Assembly: GCF_020283565.1 (NCBI RefSeq)
Contig: NC_060060.1
Location: forward strand, 44,268,001 to 44,332,000
Origin: Trifolium pratense
Taxonomy: Eukaryota > Streptophyta > Magnoliopsida > Fabales > Fabaceae
DNA length: 64,000 nucleotides
Direction: 5' to 3'
Below the pieces are notes generated by a model that was not told the DNA's origin, searched no databases, and worked only from the letters and a program-made list of their open reading frames with translations. Made by a program: the position numbers and the translations under genes. Below are positions 1 to 11,470 of the stretch, piece after piece. How positions within the stretch are numbered: the stretch's first letter is position 1; each line of letters opens with the position of its first letter.

Positions 1-226
1 TGTTTTAAAATGGATGTGTGCCGATTCTCTCTACCTCCATCGTCGCCTTCTAAATAATTGCAACATGGTGGACAATTTAGCATGGACGAGAGTGTTTCGC
101 TTTCATTTTTCTTTCAACACCTATTGGAACACTTCATCTTGACCCCATTTGTCACGTTTCTTCCCCAAATGACACGCTTGCTTGTTATGATTACCGAGAA
201 CTTGCAAGTACTTGAACTTTTACTTA
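1..226. other. left edge, no supported gene
   Basis: This stretch precedes the hAT element. Short frames exist on both strands, but none has a recognisable domain or a clear splice context. It may be intron or upstream sequence of the gene that ends at 3310. Confidence 0.3.
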
Positions 227-234
227 CCCTGTTG

Positions 235-1541
235 TAGGGCTGGGCATTGGTTCGGGTTCGGGCCCAAACCCTTGAACCGGTCGGACCGACGGTTGGAATA
301 TACAGGCCCAAACTCGAACCTAAACCAACATCGGTTTTATCGGTTTTCGGGTTCACGGTTTGGGCCGGTTCCGGTTCGGTATAAACGGTTTCGGCTAAAC
401 ATTAGGCTACTTTGATTTTTTGGCCCAATACAATTTTAGGTTTACATTTTGTCCAATTTTTTTTTTCAGTTCTTGGGCAATGAAAACTAATCACATTGTT
501 GGGCCATTATTTTCTATTTTTTGTCCATGTATTTTTTTTGGTCAAGTTTGTCCATGTATTTTTTATCTATGTTTTTAATTGTTACTTATTTAAATTTTTT
601 GGTCCAGATTTTGGGCTATTGGCCGTTATTTTCTAAATTTTTTTGTCGAGTTTTGGCTACGTATTTTAGTCATATTATTACAATATACACACAAATAACA
701 TTAAATACAATAAAATATTAAAAAATGATCCTAATCAACTTTTAAGAAAATAAAAATTACAACATATCGTTGATATTTTCCATTAAAATTCAAATACAAT
801 CAGCTATGATGGAGATCCTGATAACTTCAATTTTAAACATCAGCAATCTTCTTGTTGAGTAACCTAGCCAACTCCATCAGCAACAATACTTCAAAAAAGT
901 GCAAAAAGGAAAAATAACTAAGTTAGAAGGTAAAAATAGATATACTAAAAAACACTAAAGAATAGATCTAGAAGGAAACACAATACAAAGAACAGAAACT
1001 TCAGAAAATCAACAAAGAAAACTTTAAAGCAAAGGAGAAAACTTGAAAAAGAGAGATAGAGAGAGATGGTTGATGACTTGATGCTAGCAGATTTGTGAGA
1101 GAGATGGATCATGAAATCAACAACAGTAAATAACAACAACAAGCAACAGAAAGAAATGACAGAGAGATAAAACTCACCGAGAGGGATGGAAATTTTATGC
1201 AGCCGCCGCTGCTTTTAGGGTTAGGAATGGAAGGAGAAATGGTTAAGATGTAGTGAACTTCCCCTTTTATAGAAAATAAAGCTAGGGTTTGAATTGGACC
1301 ATTTTAAAATTGGGCCAACATTGGGCTTCTTCTTATAACATGATAATTTTACAAATTTACAATACATATTAACGGTTCGGGTTTCGGGTTCAAACGGGTT
1401 GTATGCAAACACCTGCTATCGACCCTATTCTTCTGCCTAAACCGCAAACCACTGCCAGTTGGACCCGTTCCACCTGACCCGACCAAACGGAGATGCAGGG
1501 GTCGGTCGGTTCAAACGTTTGCATGGGTTTGTCCACCCCTA
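235..1541. mobile_element. non-autonomous hAT transposon
   Basis: Both ends are visible. The left end starts TAGGGCTGGGCA and the right end is the inverse of TAGGGGTGGACA. The element is flanked by a perfect 8-bp target duplication, CCCTGTTG, at 227-234 and 1542-1549, as expected of the hAT superfamily. Subterminal sequence on both sides is rich in GGTTCGGGTT-type repeats, which are typical transposase-binding subterminal repeats. No transposase frame is present, so the 1.3-kb element would depend on an enzyme supplied in trans. Confidence 0.88.
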
Positions 1542-1549
1542 CCCTGTTG

Positions 1550-2109
1550 TAGTAGTTTGAACAAAGAGGTCCGGGTTTGGACCAAGTGCATATTAGGGGG
1601 ACCCGTAATATTTATATCATGTAAATTATTTGGTATACTGGATTTTACTTGTAAAGTTTCTTCAAATATTGTTTCTCGCATTGTAATATGATACTTATCA
1701 TTGACGAAACTTGATCCAACAAGATAGTTTTTTTTTTTTCTTTTCTGAAAATGAATTAGATAGTTTAAATAGAAATATAAAATATCTACCAAACTTGGCT
1801 ATTGTTTTGCATTAATATGCATTTTACTTAGAAATAGAAATCATAAGTGCTGTTGGCTTGAATATATAGAGTGAAGTTGGGAAATGATCAAATTGAGTTT
1901 ATTAGGGTTATAGTGAAGAATGAGAAATGCTTGGATGTGGAGAGTAAATTTAGCCGGTTTCAAAAGTACTCCTGCATAGAAAATGACACATATTAAGATA
2001 ATGTGCCAGTAGCCATATTATGTCAAGTGACTGCAGTTTTTAAAGCGATCCATCTTTGAGTTATTGCTTCTGTACATTACTTTTTAGCTTCCACTGTGTT
2101 TTCATACAG
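1550..2109. other. probable intron or upstream sequence
   Basis: AT-rich sequence with no coding frame that I can support. It ends in a pyrimidine-rich tract and a CAG acceptor at 2109 that opens the first visible exon of the downstream gene. Confidence 0.35.
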
Positions 2110-3310
2110 TTTTCATTTCATGATAGGTTGGGTTAATAGGTTTGCGAATGCTGGTGATACTGCCATGGAAGTTGCTGGGAACACAGCATTACGGGTGAGT
2201 TATGATTTCAAAATCCTCTTCCTAAGTGTTGTGTTACATTATTTCCTTCAATTTTCTCATTGGAACCTAGATTTTCTTGTGCTTTTTGCTTTGAATACTT
2301 CAAATTACAGAGCTATTATATGGAGCCTAGATACTCCAAAATTGCTAAAGCATCAGTGGTATACCTGTATCTGATACCAATATGCCTACCACATTCCTCA
2401 AAATATGTTTCGGTGATACTTCATTGATACTTCAATAGCGATAACATCTCCAAAATCTTGTCTTAAAACTTTTTGCGCAGCGTTATTCTTTATCATGCTG
2501 TGAGCAGCAAATTAGAGTACATACTCTTTTTGTTCCTTTTTCGAGGAAATATAAAAAATATTAAGAGGCATGGTTGAGAGAGTGGATAGGTACATTATCT
2601 ATTCAATATAGTGGCGACCACTGACTTATTTAATTTGTAGAGTTGTCAGTTGCTGAACTAGACTTTGGAAGCTATGGTTTTTGGACAACGAGAATGTATG
2701 AAAATGATAAAATTAGCATTAGGCAGTAAAAAATTAGTAGTTGAATAGAGTCAAGCCTTAATTTAAAAAGGACATATGATATTTTTCATAAGCTTTTGAC
2801 GTATCTAGTTCATATATCTTATCTTTAGTGGTTAAGAATTTTCCATATTCTTGTATCCATATCATATTGTACCTGTGTTGTATTAAGTGTATCTATCTGC
2901 ATCGTAGGTTATAGTAGTATTGGCATTGTGACATATTTTGAGAAAACCGATGCACTAATAATATGTCCTGGTTATTACAGTTCCGGCAAGCGAAAACAGA
3001 GATTGTAACAGCGAGCAAAGTAGCATACAGGTTCTTATTGGGTGTTACAAACAATGTTACTAACAACATTACTAACAACGCTACAAACAGTGTTAAACCA
3101 GGACCTGATTCCCCCAACATATCAAACAATGAAGTGTCCTCCCCTAGATTTCAAGCTTCTTGGTTGAAAAATTTGATTACTAATGGGGCAAAACCATCCA
3201 CTAGTTCAGAAGCTGAGAATCAAAATGGAGCTGTTCCTGTACAACCAACAAGAGAAGAAGATGATAAGACTCTGCTACAGCATAATTCATCTTCACATTA
3301 TGATAGTTGA
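2110..3310 (+). CDS. 3' end of an unrecognised gene (two exons)
   Basis: Exon about 2110-2194 (an alternative acceptor lies at 2126) splices in phase 0 from a GTGAGT donor to exon 2981-3310, which ends in TGA. Across the junction the protein reads GWVNRFANAGDTAMEV, then GNTALRFRQAKTEIVTASK. An Asn/Thr-rich stretch with three diverged copies of a TNNVTNN-like unit follows, then a hydrophilic Ser/Glu-rich tail. I do not recognise the family. The start lies outside the window or is hidden by the hAT insertion upstream. The clean splice join and the composition change at the exon edges support a real gene; its function is unknown. Confidence 0.55.
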
Positions 3311-4025
3311 TTGAAATAGAATCCATGTCAAAATTGCTTAGTTACTTTCTGCAATGGATTGTAGTATTTTGTAAGTTGCAAAAAGGAAACATATTTTTCA
3401 TAGTATTCATTGTGGATTACCTTTGTTATATAGTTCCGATGAACCCCACGAATGTCGTTTATAGGGGCTATTACCTGAAGCTATTCTCTGATCGGTACTT
3501 ATATCAAATGTATAATTTTCATTTGTTGCTCAACTTCAAATCTTATTATTGGTGGTTCCTAGTGAAACTATGTTAAGTGAAAGGTAATTGGGTTGTTTTG
3601 TGTTTCTTTGAATATCCATGTGCTTGGTCTATGTTGTTTCTTATGATTGATGCAAGTTTTAGTAGTAACATAATGGGAATGTGTATGTGTCGTTATCTTG
3701 TTTTTGTTTCCACCTATCAAATAAACATTAGAGAAAATAATATAAAACTATGAAAATGCATATTAGAATTAGATTTAATGATTTTAGAAATTTTTCAAAT
3801 TTCAATATATTATGATTTGTTTATTTTGTGAAAACATTTTCTATTTTTTAAATTTATGTTAATCTTACTTGCTAATATTGAGATATCAAGCAAGAAAAAG
3901 TTACAAAAAACATAACAATTCAAAGAAAATTAGAAGCTACATATTTAATATTTATGCATGTATCCTTACCAACAACAGTATTCCATTTACTGTAAAAAAA
4001 AAAAGTATTTCATGTATTAAAAAAT
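3311..4025. other. 3' flank of the first gene, AT-rich intergenic DNA
   Basis: The first few hundred bases are probably the 3' UTR. The rest is AT-rich with short homopolymers. No gene or complete repeat was seen. Confidence 0.4.
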
Positions 4026-4034
4026 AACACTATT

Positions 4035-4197
4035 ACCAATCGTTAGGTAGTTGGTTTAATGGTGATTGACACTAAACTTTGTAGGGAGGATCACAGTTCG
4101 ATTTTCCGCAATTGCGATTGAGAGGGGATTGAAATCACTTGACGTCAGAATTGATCTCTGAACCAGATTAAATTGGTGGTGAAAGCAGAAAAAGAAA
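4035..4197 (+). mobile_element. tRNA-derived SINE
   Basis: It has a box A-like TTGGTTTAATGG and a box B-like AGTTCGATTTT, and an A-rich 3' end. The 9-bp duplication AACACTATT lies at 4026-4034 and 4198-4206. The same sequence occurs inverted at 60795-60946, where it is richer in C and G. The present copy differs mostly by transitions, so it appears older. Confidence 0.8.
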
Positions 4198-4504
4198 AAC
4201 ACTATTTGGCTATCCTGCTCATTTCAATTTAGGGGACAATAATTTCAAGATGTAACGTTTATAATTTGCTTATTTTTTCTAGTAGTGTTGTTGCCTAGAG
4301 TTGTAGGAAATTTGAAATTCGAACTCCAACTCCTCTATTAATATTCATGTTAAGAATTGAGCTACATTTACGGATTAGTATTTATAATTTGTTATTAAAT
4401 GGAATAACTCTGAGCTCAATTGATAGGTCATTGTATTATATATGTATGAGTCAGGGTATCTAGCGCAGTAAGAACAGTGTATAAGACAACCTAGATAAGT
4501 TTGG

Positions 4505-4516
4505 TCTATAAAAAAT
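4505..4516 (+). promoter_or_regulatory. probable TATA box of MinD
   Basis: TCTATAAAAAAT lies about 110 bases upstream of the MinD start codon. It is followed by a pyrimidine-rich leader (4555-4620) typical of plant 5' UTRs. It is assigned from position and sequence only. Confidence 0.4.
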
Positions 4517-4623
4517 AAACAAATAAAACCAAAAATAGCCTAATCATCACGAGTTTCTTCTCTTCTGTTGTTTCTCCTCACTCACACTCTCTACTCTGTA
4601 CCATTTCCATCCCACCCTCACCA

Positions 4624-5664
4624 ATGCTATCTCTCTACAACCTCCCGGGCACAACCAATCTCAAACTTCAATTCCCCTCAACAACCCATCTCCGCCACTC
4701 CACCACCTTCCCCAAAAAAAACCTAACCCAAACCCCCTCAAAATCCCACATTACAAAATCCCTCCTTCAATGGAACCGCAAACCCCAACTCGCCGGAGAA
4801 ACACCACGTGTAGTCGTAGTAACATCCGGAAAAGGCGGAGTTGGTAAAACAACAACAACCGCAAACATCGGCCTTTCATTAGCCCGTTTAGGGTTTTCAG
4901 TTGTTGCAATTGACGCTGACGTTGGATTACGTAATCTAGATCTTTTATTAGGTCTTGAGAATCGAGTCAATTATACTGTCGTTGAAGTTCTCAACGGCGA
5001 TTGTCGACTCGATCAAGCTTTGGTTAGAGATAAACGTTGGTCTAATTTTGAATTACTTTGTATTTCTAAACCTAGATCTAAATTACCTATTGGATTTGGT
5101 GGAAAAGCTTTAACTTGGTTAGTTGAAGCTTTAAAAGCCCGAGGAGACGGAACTGGTGGAACCGGAAATGGAAATGGTTCTGGCTCTGGTTCCAACAGTT
5201 CTGTCTGCCCGGACTTTATCCTGATCGATTGCCCTGCGGGAATTGATGCGGGGTTTATAACGGCTATAACACCGGCTAATGAGGCGGTTTTAATTACTAC
5301 GCCGGATATAACTGCTCTTAGGGATGCTGATAGAGTAACTGGGTTATTGGAATGTGATGGGATTAGGGATATTAAGATGATAGTGAATAGGGTTAGGACT
5401 GATATGATTAAAGGCGAAGATATGATGTCGGTTTTGGATGTTCAAGAAATGTTGGGTTTGCCTTTACTTGGTGTTATACCTGAGGATAGTGAGGTTATAA
5501 GGAGTACTAATAGAGGGTATCCTCTTGTTTTGAATAAGCCCCCTACTTTGGCTGGTTTGGCTTTTGAACAAGCTGCTTGGAGACTTGTGGAACAGGATAG
5601 TATGCAAGCTGTTATGGTTGAGGAAGAGCCTAAAAGAGGTTTTTTCTCATTTTTTGGTGGATAA
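4624..5664 (+). CDS. MIND1: plastid septum-site-determining ATPase MinD
   Basis: Intronless gene, 346 residues. MinD is a ParA/MinD-family ATPase that positions the FtsZ ring during chloroplast division, working with MinE and ARC3 at the inner envelope. Residues 1 to about 60 are Ser/Thr/Pro-rich and basic with few acidic residues, as expected of a plastid transit peptide. The deviant Walker A motif KGGVGKT is at residues 70-76, a DADVGLRNLD segment follows near 97, and the Walker B region ILIDCPAGID lies near 200. The C-terminus ends in a basic and then aromatic segment, KRGFFSFFGG, matching the amphipathic membrane-targeting helix of MinD. An insertion rich in Gly, Asn and Ser just before Walker B is unusual. 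The length fits plant homologues. Confidence 0.95.
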   Translation: MLSLYNLPGTTNLKLQFPSTTHLRHSTTFPKKNLTQTPSKSHITKSLLQWNRKPQLAGETPRVVVVTSGKGGVGKTTTTANIGLSLARLGFSVVAIDADVGLRNLDLLLGLENRVNYTVVEVLNGDCRLDQALVRDKRWSNFELLCISKPRSKLPIGFGGKALTWLVEALKARGDGTGGTGNGNGSGSGSNSSVCPDFILIDCPAGIDAGFITAITPANEAVLITTPDITALRDADRVTGLLECDGIRDIKMIVNRVRTDMIKGEDMMSVLDVQEMLGLPLLGVIPEDSEVIRSTNRGYPLVLNKPPTLAGLAFEQAAWRLVEQDSMQAVMVEEEPKRGFFSFFGG

Positions 5665-6518
5665 AGTTCAATTGGGTCATTTTTGTTCTTTCATTATTAG
5701 GTGCAAGTTTGTAATGAATGGTTTTATGGTGTTTGAGAAATGGTTTTTTGAGGTGAAGTTTGTTTTGGTCTGTGTATAGTTGCAGTTAGTAAAGCTTGTT
5801 TTCATGCGTTAAATATGTTCATTCATGATTTATTGCTTTTAATTGATTAGTATTATTATTTTGGTAATGTAAGGATTATTAATTGTATATGTAAACACCT
5901 CAGGTGCTGGTTTTGTTGGTATTAGTAATACAATGTTGTAGATGGCTTACCCTGGTATTTTATATTACGGTTGCAATTTTGTAGTTTGCAATATGACGTG
6001 ATGTGGAAGCAGGGTTCATGGTTACATAAAGTGATGCAGTTCATGGTTATCGGTATGTTATGATACATGCTAGTCCTGTCACGATTCAATGCCACATTTA
6101 AAACCAATAGATAATAATAATTCATGAATTGCAGCATGGATATTGATTTATTTTGAAATGCCATGTTTTTATTTGATGATGATGTATCTTACATTCTTAC
6201 TAGGATTTGATTCACTATTCAGAAAATAGGATTCTATGATTCACGGTTTGAATCTCAATTCAATAAGCATGATGCATTTTGTAATTTAAAACCCTAGTTA
6301 TATTGATGATCAAGTTTTAGTGTGGTATTGGGCGCTCAAATGCATGTTCAACAAAAAATTACACAATGGGGTGTTAGGTTTGATGTGCATTTAAGTATAT
6401 TCGCTGCTACAACTTTGTCAACTGTGCTGAGTTTATGAGTAATATCTGTTACCATAATAATATTTTGTTGTAGATGGTTCAACCTAGGATTTTAAATTTG
6501 GGCTGCAACTGTTTTATA

Positions 6519-6699
6519 GCTGTTAGATGCAGTCAGTCTGCAATCATAATTTAAATCCATAATTAAATCGGTGATGAAGTTTTGCTTTTAGTGCTGGCAT
6601 GTCGATTGTGTTTTAGCTGTTAGATACAGTCCACAATCATAATTTAAATCCATAGTTAAATCAGTGAAGTTTTGCTTCTAGTGCTAGCATGTCGATTGT
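6519..6699 (+). repeat. tandem duplication, period about 97 bp
   Basis: Two adjacent copies begin GCTGTTAGAT at 6519 and 6616 and end with CATGTCGATTGT. They differ by a few substitutions and small deletions. Confidence 0.8.
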
Positions 6700-7317
6700 T
6701 TGGTACAATGATAAAATATTTTGTTGGTTTTTTGTTTGTTTGTAATGATTTTCTGTTAGTTTGTAATGGATTTATGGTGTTTAAGGTTGTTCAAATGTAC
6801 ATGTACTAGTGTTTTCTGAAGTGCAGTTAATTTTTTTCTAGATGAAAGCTGTGTACAATTGAGATTAGTTAGGCTTGGTTCATCTTCATGTTCATTCAAG
6901 ATTTCTTTCCTCCAATTGATTTGGATTTATTGTGTCGATTCTTCTTTATATTGATATTTGTTGCCACAATCTTCCCTTCTGCTGTTCTGGTATTTGACCA
7001 CTGAATGATGAGCTTCCATATGGGTAGGTGGGTTAACAAGATGATCATAAATGGGAGGAGAAATTTGCATATTAGTGTCTTTTTTTTTCTTCATCTTTTA
7101 TTGTTAGGATCAAACTCGGTACCTGTAGTTTATAACACTCTGGACTCTTATACTCTGCGCACGAACTGCTTGTGCTAGATTCCAGTGGTTGCATGTTAGT
7201 GTCTAAGGTTGTAGAACTGTTTCGGCTGCAAACACTTGTTTTAGTCTTTTTAGATGAAAGAGCTAACTGTATGGTGTGATTCTTTAGCCCTATCTCTATT
7301 CTTTATTTCTGTTGAAC

Positions 7318-7427
7318 ATATTTCATTAGTAGGCGGCTGCTAGTCCATTTTCACTCCTGATTGCAGTATTAACATTATCGATAATATATTTCATTAGTAG
7401 GCGGCTGCTAGTCCATTTTCACTCCTG
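7318..7427 (+). repeat. perfect 42-bp direct repeat, period 68 bp
   Basis: Copies at 7318-7359 and 7386-7427 are identical, separated by 26 bases. They share GTAGGCGGCTGCTAG. The identity indicates a recent duplication. Confidence 0.85.
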
Positions 7428-7689
7428 TTTTGCTGCTAAGTTCTTTGAAGTGGTAAAATTTAGCGGTTTATTTTGCTGCTCGTTTTTATTACAGTACAAC
7501 AGTAGTTACTTAATATATCACTAGATTTTGATTATCTCTTACAGTAATATGCATTGAACAGTGAATAGTACCTCTTGCAAAACTGGAGTACATTACCACT
7601 CTACTCATGATTCGTTGATGGAGAGGAGTTACTACCAGCAGTAGAAATCTGAATGCACAGAATAATTTCTTTATGTTTACTCCTTATTG

Positions 7690-8125
7690 TTCCAGCTTGG
7701 GCTAATGGCCATCCGCATGCTCGAATGGGTCACCCGACCCCATGAAGTAATAACTTAGATCATATAACGGACACGTTCTGATTATAAACAATTACTGCTC
7801 AATAGTGACACATGAACCATTTGACACTGCTGTCATACCATCGGATAATACCTGTCACAATCACAGGTGGCAGAAGAATATTCTAGATCTTTATAAACCT
7901 AATTATTTCCTTATATAAAGCTTGCCAAATGGCTACATTAGGTATGCAATATCCAACCTTAAATTTCTCCCACGACACTTACTGACTTAATCGTCGGAGT
8001 GTGTGCATGTATCACATCCTCCTTTACAACGGGGTACATCACCAACACAACCAGTTATACTACCAGTCAAAGTCCTTTCACAATAAACTCCACCCCCTTA
8101 TCGCCAGATCTCAAGTCCGGAGAAG
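7690..8125 (+). mobile_element. LTR-retrotransposon LTR fragment
   Basis: A TATATAAAG promoter-like box at about 7913 is followed by GACTTAATCGTCGGAGTG near 7983, a phrase typical of the R/U5 part of many plant LTRs (commonly GACTTGAGCGTCGGAGTG). No matching second LTR, primer site or coding region is nearby, so it is treated as a solo or truncated LTR. Ends are approximate. Confidence 0.5.
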
Positions 8126-8690
8126 ATCACTTACCAATATAGTTTTGATTTTGTCCTTTTTTGTTTGTTTGAGTCCTTTTTGTTTGTTTTAGTCCTTATA
8201 GCATTAGAATTGATCCTATAATATGTGTGTTTTGATCCTTTTTGTCTAATTCCTAGAATTTACATGTACAAAGAAATATATATAAATTAACCATACAAAA
8301 AGTATATATAACTCAAAATATTAGACATCAAATTTTAACATTTCATCCTCACATGTGAAAAGAAAGGGTAGTCAAAATCCATTGAATATAGACCATTGAG
8401 AAAGGTGAGTGCATTCAACACTAAGACTACGCTTTCCATGTGGAAAGAAAACATTTGAAACCCATAATTGTCGTAAACAATAATATATATTTGGAGCAAG
8501 ACGTCAGTGTTTTGATTGTGAAAAATATGATATAGCACTTAGCACACATGCATTTTAGATAAATTTTGATACATTTTAAAAGTTAGGTCGAGTTTAATTC
8601 AATTTTTATAAAATTCACTTGTTAGACAAACATAATTTCCAATTATAAATAGTATATTTTTAGACTATATCTTGTGCGACTTTTAACAAT
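8126..8690. other. intergenic, no gene seen
   Basis: Starts with simple T-rich repeats of the form TTTTTGTTTGTTTGAGTCC, then AT-rich DNA. Nothing coding was supported. Confidence 0.4.
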
Positions 8691-8699
8691 CCATATTTA

Positions 8700-9290
8700 T
8701 GGTGAACAATGTACCATCAAAGGCAAGTATTTTTGGTTGGAGATTATTATTAGCTAGATTACCAACACGTATGGCCTTGGCAAGCAAGGGTATCATTGTT
8801 AATCCGCGCGAAACATTGTTAAGCAAGGGAGGACGAAGACGTTCAACATTTATTTTTTAATTGCTCATTTTCGACTCTAGTTTGGATGAGTATTTATAAA
8901 TGGTTGAAGGTGAAACTTATTTCTTTTGAGGAAGTTTGGATTCATTTCAATTCATTTGGTGATTTGGTGAGGAATGAGAAATGAATGAAGGCTCGTCATT
9001 TGATCTGGTTAACTACTACTTTGAGTATTTGGAGACTATGTAATAATATTTTGTTCCGAGGAGGAGTTGCAAATTTGTCTTCTATAGTTAATCAGATTAT
9101 CAATATTTCATGGTTTTGGTTTATCAGTAGAATAGGGAATGCTTCTTCTCTTGTTTTTTCTGATTGGTGTAATGATCCATTATGGTGTTTTCAAAACATC
9201 TAATGGTGTTCCTCGAATTGTAAAGGTTGAGTACACCTTGTACTCATTGTAATTCAATTTTTGCTTATAAAAAACAAATCCATATTAACT
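8700..9290 (+). pseudogene. LINE 3' end (zf-RVT region), decayed
   Basis: Conceptual translation gives a zf-RVT-like segment of the form GWRLLLARLPTRMALASKG near 8735, then, after frame breaks, WLTTTLSIWRLCNNILFRGG near 9007 and a C-terminus ending DWCNDPLWCFQNI. This is the C-terminal region of plant L1-type reverse transcriptases. The tail phrase GGTTGAGTACACCTTGTACTC and the A-rich end near 9280 recur in the copy at 18815-19290. Stops and frameshifts make it inactive, and most of the element is missing. Confidence 0.75.
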
Positions 9291-9332
9291 CGGGTGAAGA
9301 AAATCTGTAATAAGTCCGTAATAGTATATAAC

Positions 9333-9630
9333 ATGATTAAATATGTTTTAGTTTTATAAAATTATGAAATTTTTAGTTTAGTCTCTCAATAATTTATTCA
9401 CTTTTAATCCTAATTTGTATTTTATAGGAACTATTTTCAGGATTAAAAGTATACTTTTTCTATAAAATATTTTCAAAATGGAGACTATTTTTTCAAACTT
9501 TTTCTATAAAATATTTTCAAAATGGAGACTATTTTTTCAAACTAGTATGGAGGACTGAAATTTTAAAATTTAATATGGAATAAACCTAAAAGCTTATAAT
9601 TTTATTAATCACTAAAAATATATTTAACAT
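9333..9630. mobile_element. MITE-like element with an internal duplication
   Basis: Inverted ends TTAAATATGTTTTAGT (left) and the inverse of GTTAAATATATTTTTAGT (right) bound about 300 bases. Inside, a roughly 44-bp segment beginning CTTTTTCTATAAAATATTTT is tandemly duplicated (9454-9541). No clean target duplication was identified. Confidence 0.5.
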
Positions 9631-9984
9631 TTCAAAAAACACTGTTTTTTCTGGTCAAAACACACACTCTGTTTTACTAGGTAACATTCATATTAGTTCC
9701 ATTAAATCAAATTTATACAAATTTGGTATGAATTTTAAACAATAAATAAGTTTATCTTAGAAAGTGTTTGTTAGTGAATACTAACTGAATATGTATCTTG
9801 CACGTTATTGGAAAAACAAGACAAGGAAATGGTTAGGTTCACGTCACGTGAATTGTGAGATAATCTTAAATTCTTAATGGTCATGCATGTGGAGTGAATT
9901 GACAACCTTACCATAATTTATATTGTTTATAGTTTATACGCGTCAATTTATGATGTATAAGTAACATAAATTTTACATTAAATC
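9631..9984. other. intergenic, no gene seen
   Basis: AT-rich sequence without a supported frame or repeat boundary. Confidence 0.4.
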
Positions 9985-10125
9985 GTCTCATAAGTCTTAG
10001 CTCAACTGACAAAAATATTGAAATTGTTAGGTCATGCATCGTGACCCGGGTTTGAACCCGGGATTTCACAATTATGTGAGTTTAATTTCTTTGGATTATC
10101 ATTTCATCTAAGACAAAAAAAAAAA
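9985..10125 (+). mobile_element. SINE-like, tRNA-derived
   Basis: A box A-like CTTAGCTCAACTGAC is followed by a box B-like GGGTTTGAACCC, an imperfect T-arm hairpin, and an A-rich end near 10125. A diverged relative sits at 14935-15065. No target duplication was fixed. Confidence 0.55.
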
Positions 10126-10135
10126 TTTACATTAA

Positions 10136-10290
10136 ATCAAAGGATTGATCTGGTGGTAAAAAGACACGTCTTAAATTCGAGAAGTTCCAGGTTCGACCGT
10201 TATATGAATTTTAAGGTCTTCCCTATCTTGAACTGAGCCACCATCCTCTCCCACTAAATTTTTTCTTATAAATAAAAAAAGAAAGATTAA
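10136..10290 (+). mobile_element. second SINE-like unit, different family
   Basis: ATCTGGTGGTAAAAAG resembles box A and CAGGTTCGACCG resembles box B, about 40 bases apart. A 3' body ends in an A-rich tail near 10285. It directly follows the previous SINE-like unit. Confidence 0.5.
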
Positions 10291-10690
10291 TTTTACTTTA
10301 TTATACACAATTTAATTTTTATTAATGGATTAAAATCAGATACAATATGATTTATTGATTTTTTTAAGTAATTTAGTGGTTTTGAATTTCATACTCAACG
10401 TGAATAAGTGGCTAAAATTTTATCTTATAAATATAACATTACTCTTATTTAAATCGATGTGCGACTTAACCATTCATTTAAGTTAAAAGTTAAAACCAAC
10501 ACATAAAATCTCAACCATCAAATTTAATTTATCATACGATTTAAATTATATAAACACAATATATTAAAAAATTGGTTAGGCTGGCTGAGTTTGGGATGGT
10601 TCAAGTTGATAATGATGTCAAATCATATATAAATTGATCACAATCGTACATATTAGATCTAATTATTGTAAATTAAAATTGTGAGAAACT
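10291..10690. other. intergenic, no gene seen
   Basis: AT-rich, no supported feature. Confidence 0.4.
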
Positions 10691-10972
10691 GTGTCAAATT
10701 TGTACAGCAGGAAATTTGCTTTGATACTTGATACTTGGAGTCAATGGGAGAGAGGACTTCCCACAATAAGATCAGATGGATGCCCTCTTACTCATCCTCT
10801 ACGTACCCCCGTGGAAAATGTGCTTCATATTCATCACAATGAGAACACTATCGAGTGGATTCATGTTCTTCGCGAAGCAAATCATGTGGCGAAATATGGA
10901 TTATCCTTGATTCCTAATGCACATGCCAACTTCAAATTTCTGTTGATCATTGAAAACACCAAAAATTCTTAA
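10691..10972 (+). pseudogene. RNase H-like fragment of a LINE
   Basis: A short open frame contains WIHVLREANHVAKYGLS. This resembles the conserved end of the plant LINE-associated RNase H (RVT_3) domain, where a HVYREANQCADALA-type motif is usual. Only the last part of the domain is present and the usual ADxLA aspartate is lost, so this is a relic. Confidence 0.55.
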
Positions 10973-11470
10973 AACAAAAATGAAAGTTAAAAGGACAAAA
11001 GATTGTGATAAAAGAGATTTTTATTCCTTTTTAATAAATCTAGTAGTTAAAATTTTATCTTTAAGATGAATAAATAGAACATACGAAATATATAATATAA
11101 TCTCTCGTCCTGAAAAGATTAGTAAATATAGAAATAAATATATAAAAATAAAAATGGTAGGTTTTATAAAGAAAATAAAACATACTATAGTCTATAGGAT
11201 TGTAATGTTCCACGAGGTATATTTTATAATGGTCCCCACATTCACACAAAAAACACCTTCATCTTTTTTTTTTTGACGCAAAAAAAAAAACACCTCCATC
11301 TTAATAAATGTCCTAAACACATCCCAAAAGTTGTGGTCTCTGTTCTTCCTCCCTTTTTAAAAACCTTCATTCCAACACCAATTTCATCTTCACAATCACA
11401 TTCATATACAATCCCTCTCTCAACACTTTTCACAACTACAAAACCAAGCATCAATTTTTCAAGCTAACCT
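10973..11470. other. upstream region of the carotene hydroxylase gene
   Basis: AT-rich sequence that becomes CT-rich from about 11310 onward, as plant leaders do. No TATA box can be assigned with confidence. Frames here lack recognisable domains. Confidence 0.4.

Larger units (their letters stand above)
5665..7680. other. MinD 3' flank and intergenic DNA with local duplications
   Basis: This holds the probable MinD 3' UTR and then AT-rich DNA without a supported gene. Phrases around GTTGTAGATGG and AATTTAAATCC recur between 5930 and 6700, so the region grew by local duplication. Two clear duplications are listed separately. Confidence 0.45.

Noticed and set aside
11242..11467. Frames on both strands upstream of the carotene hydroxylase
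   Set aside because: Low-complexity CT/GA leader sequence with no domain. Better explained as promoter and 5' UTR.
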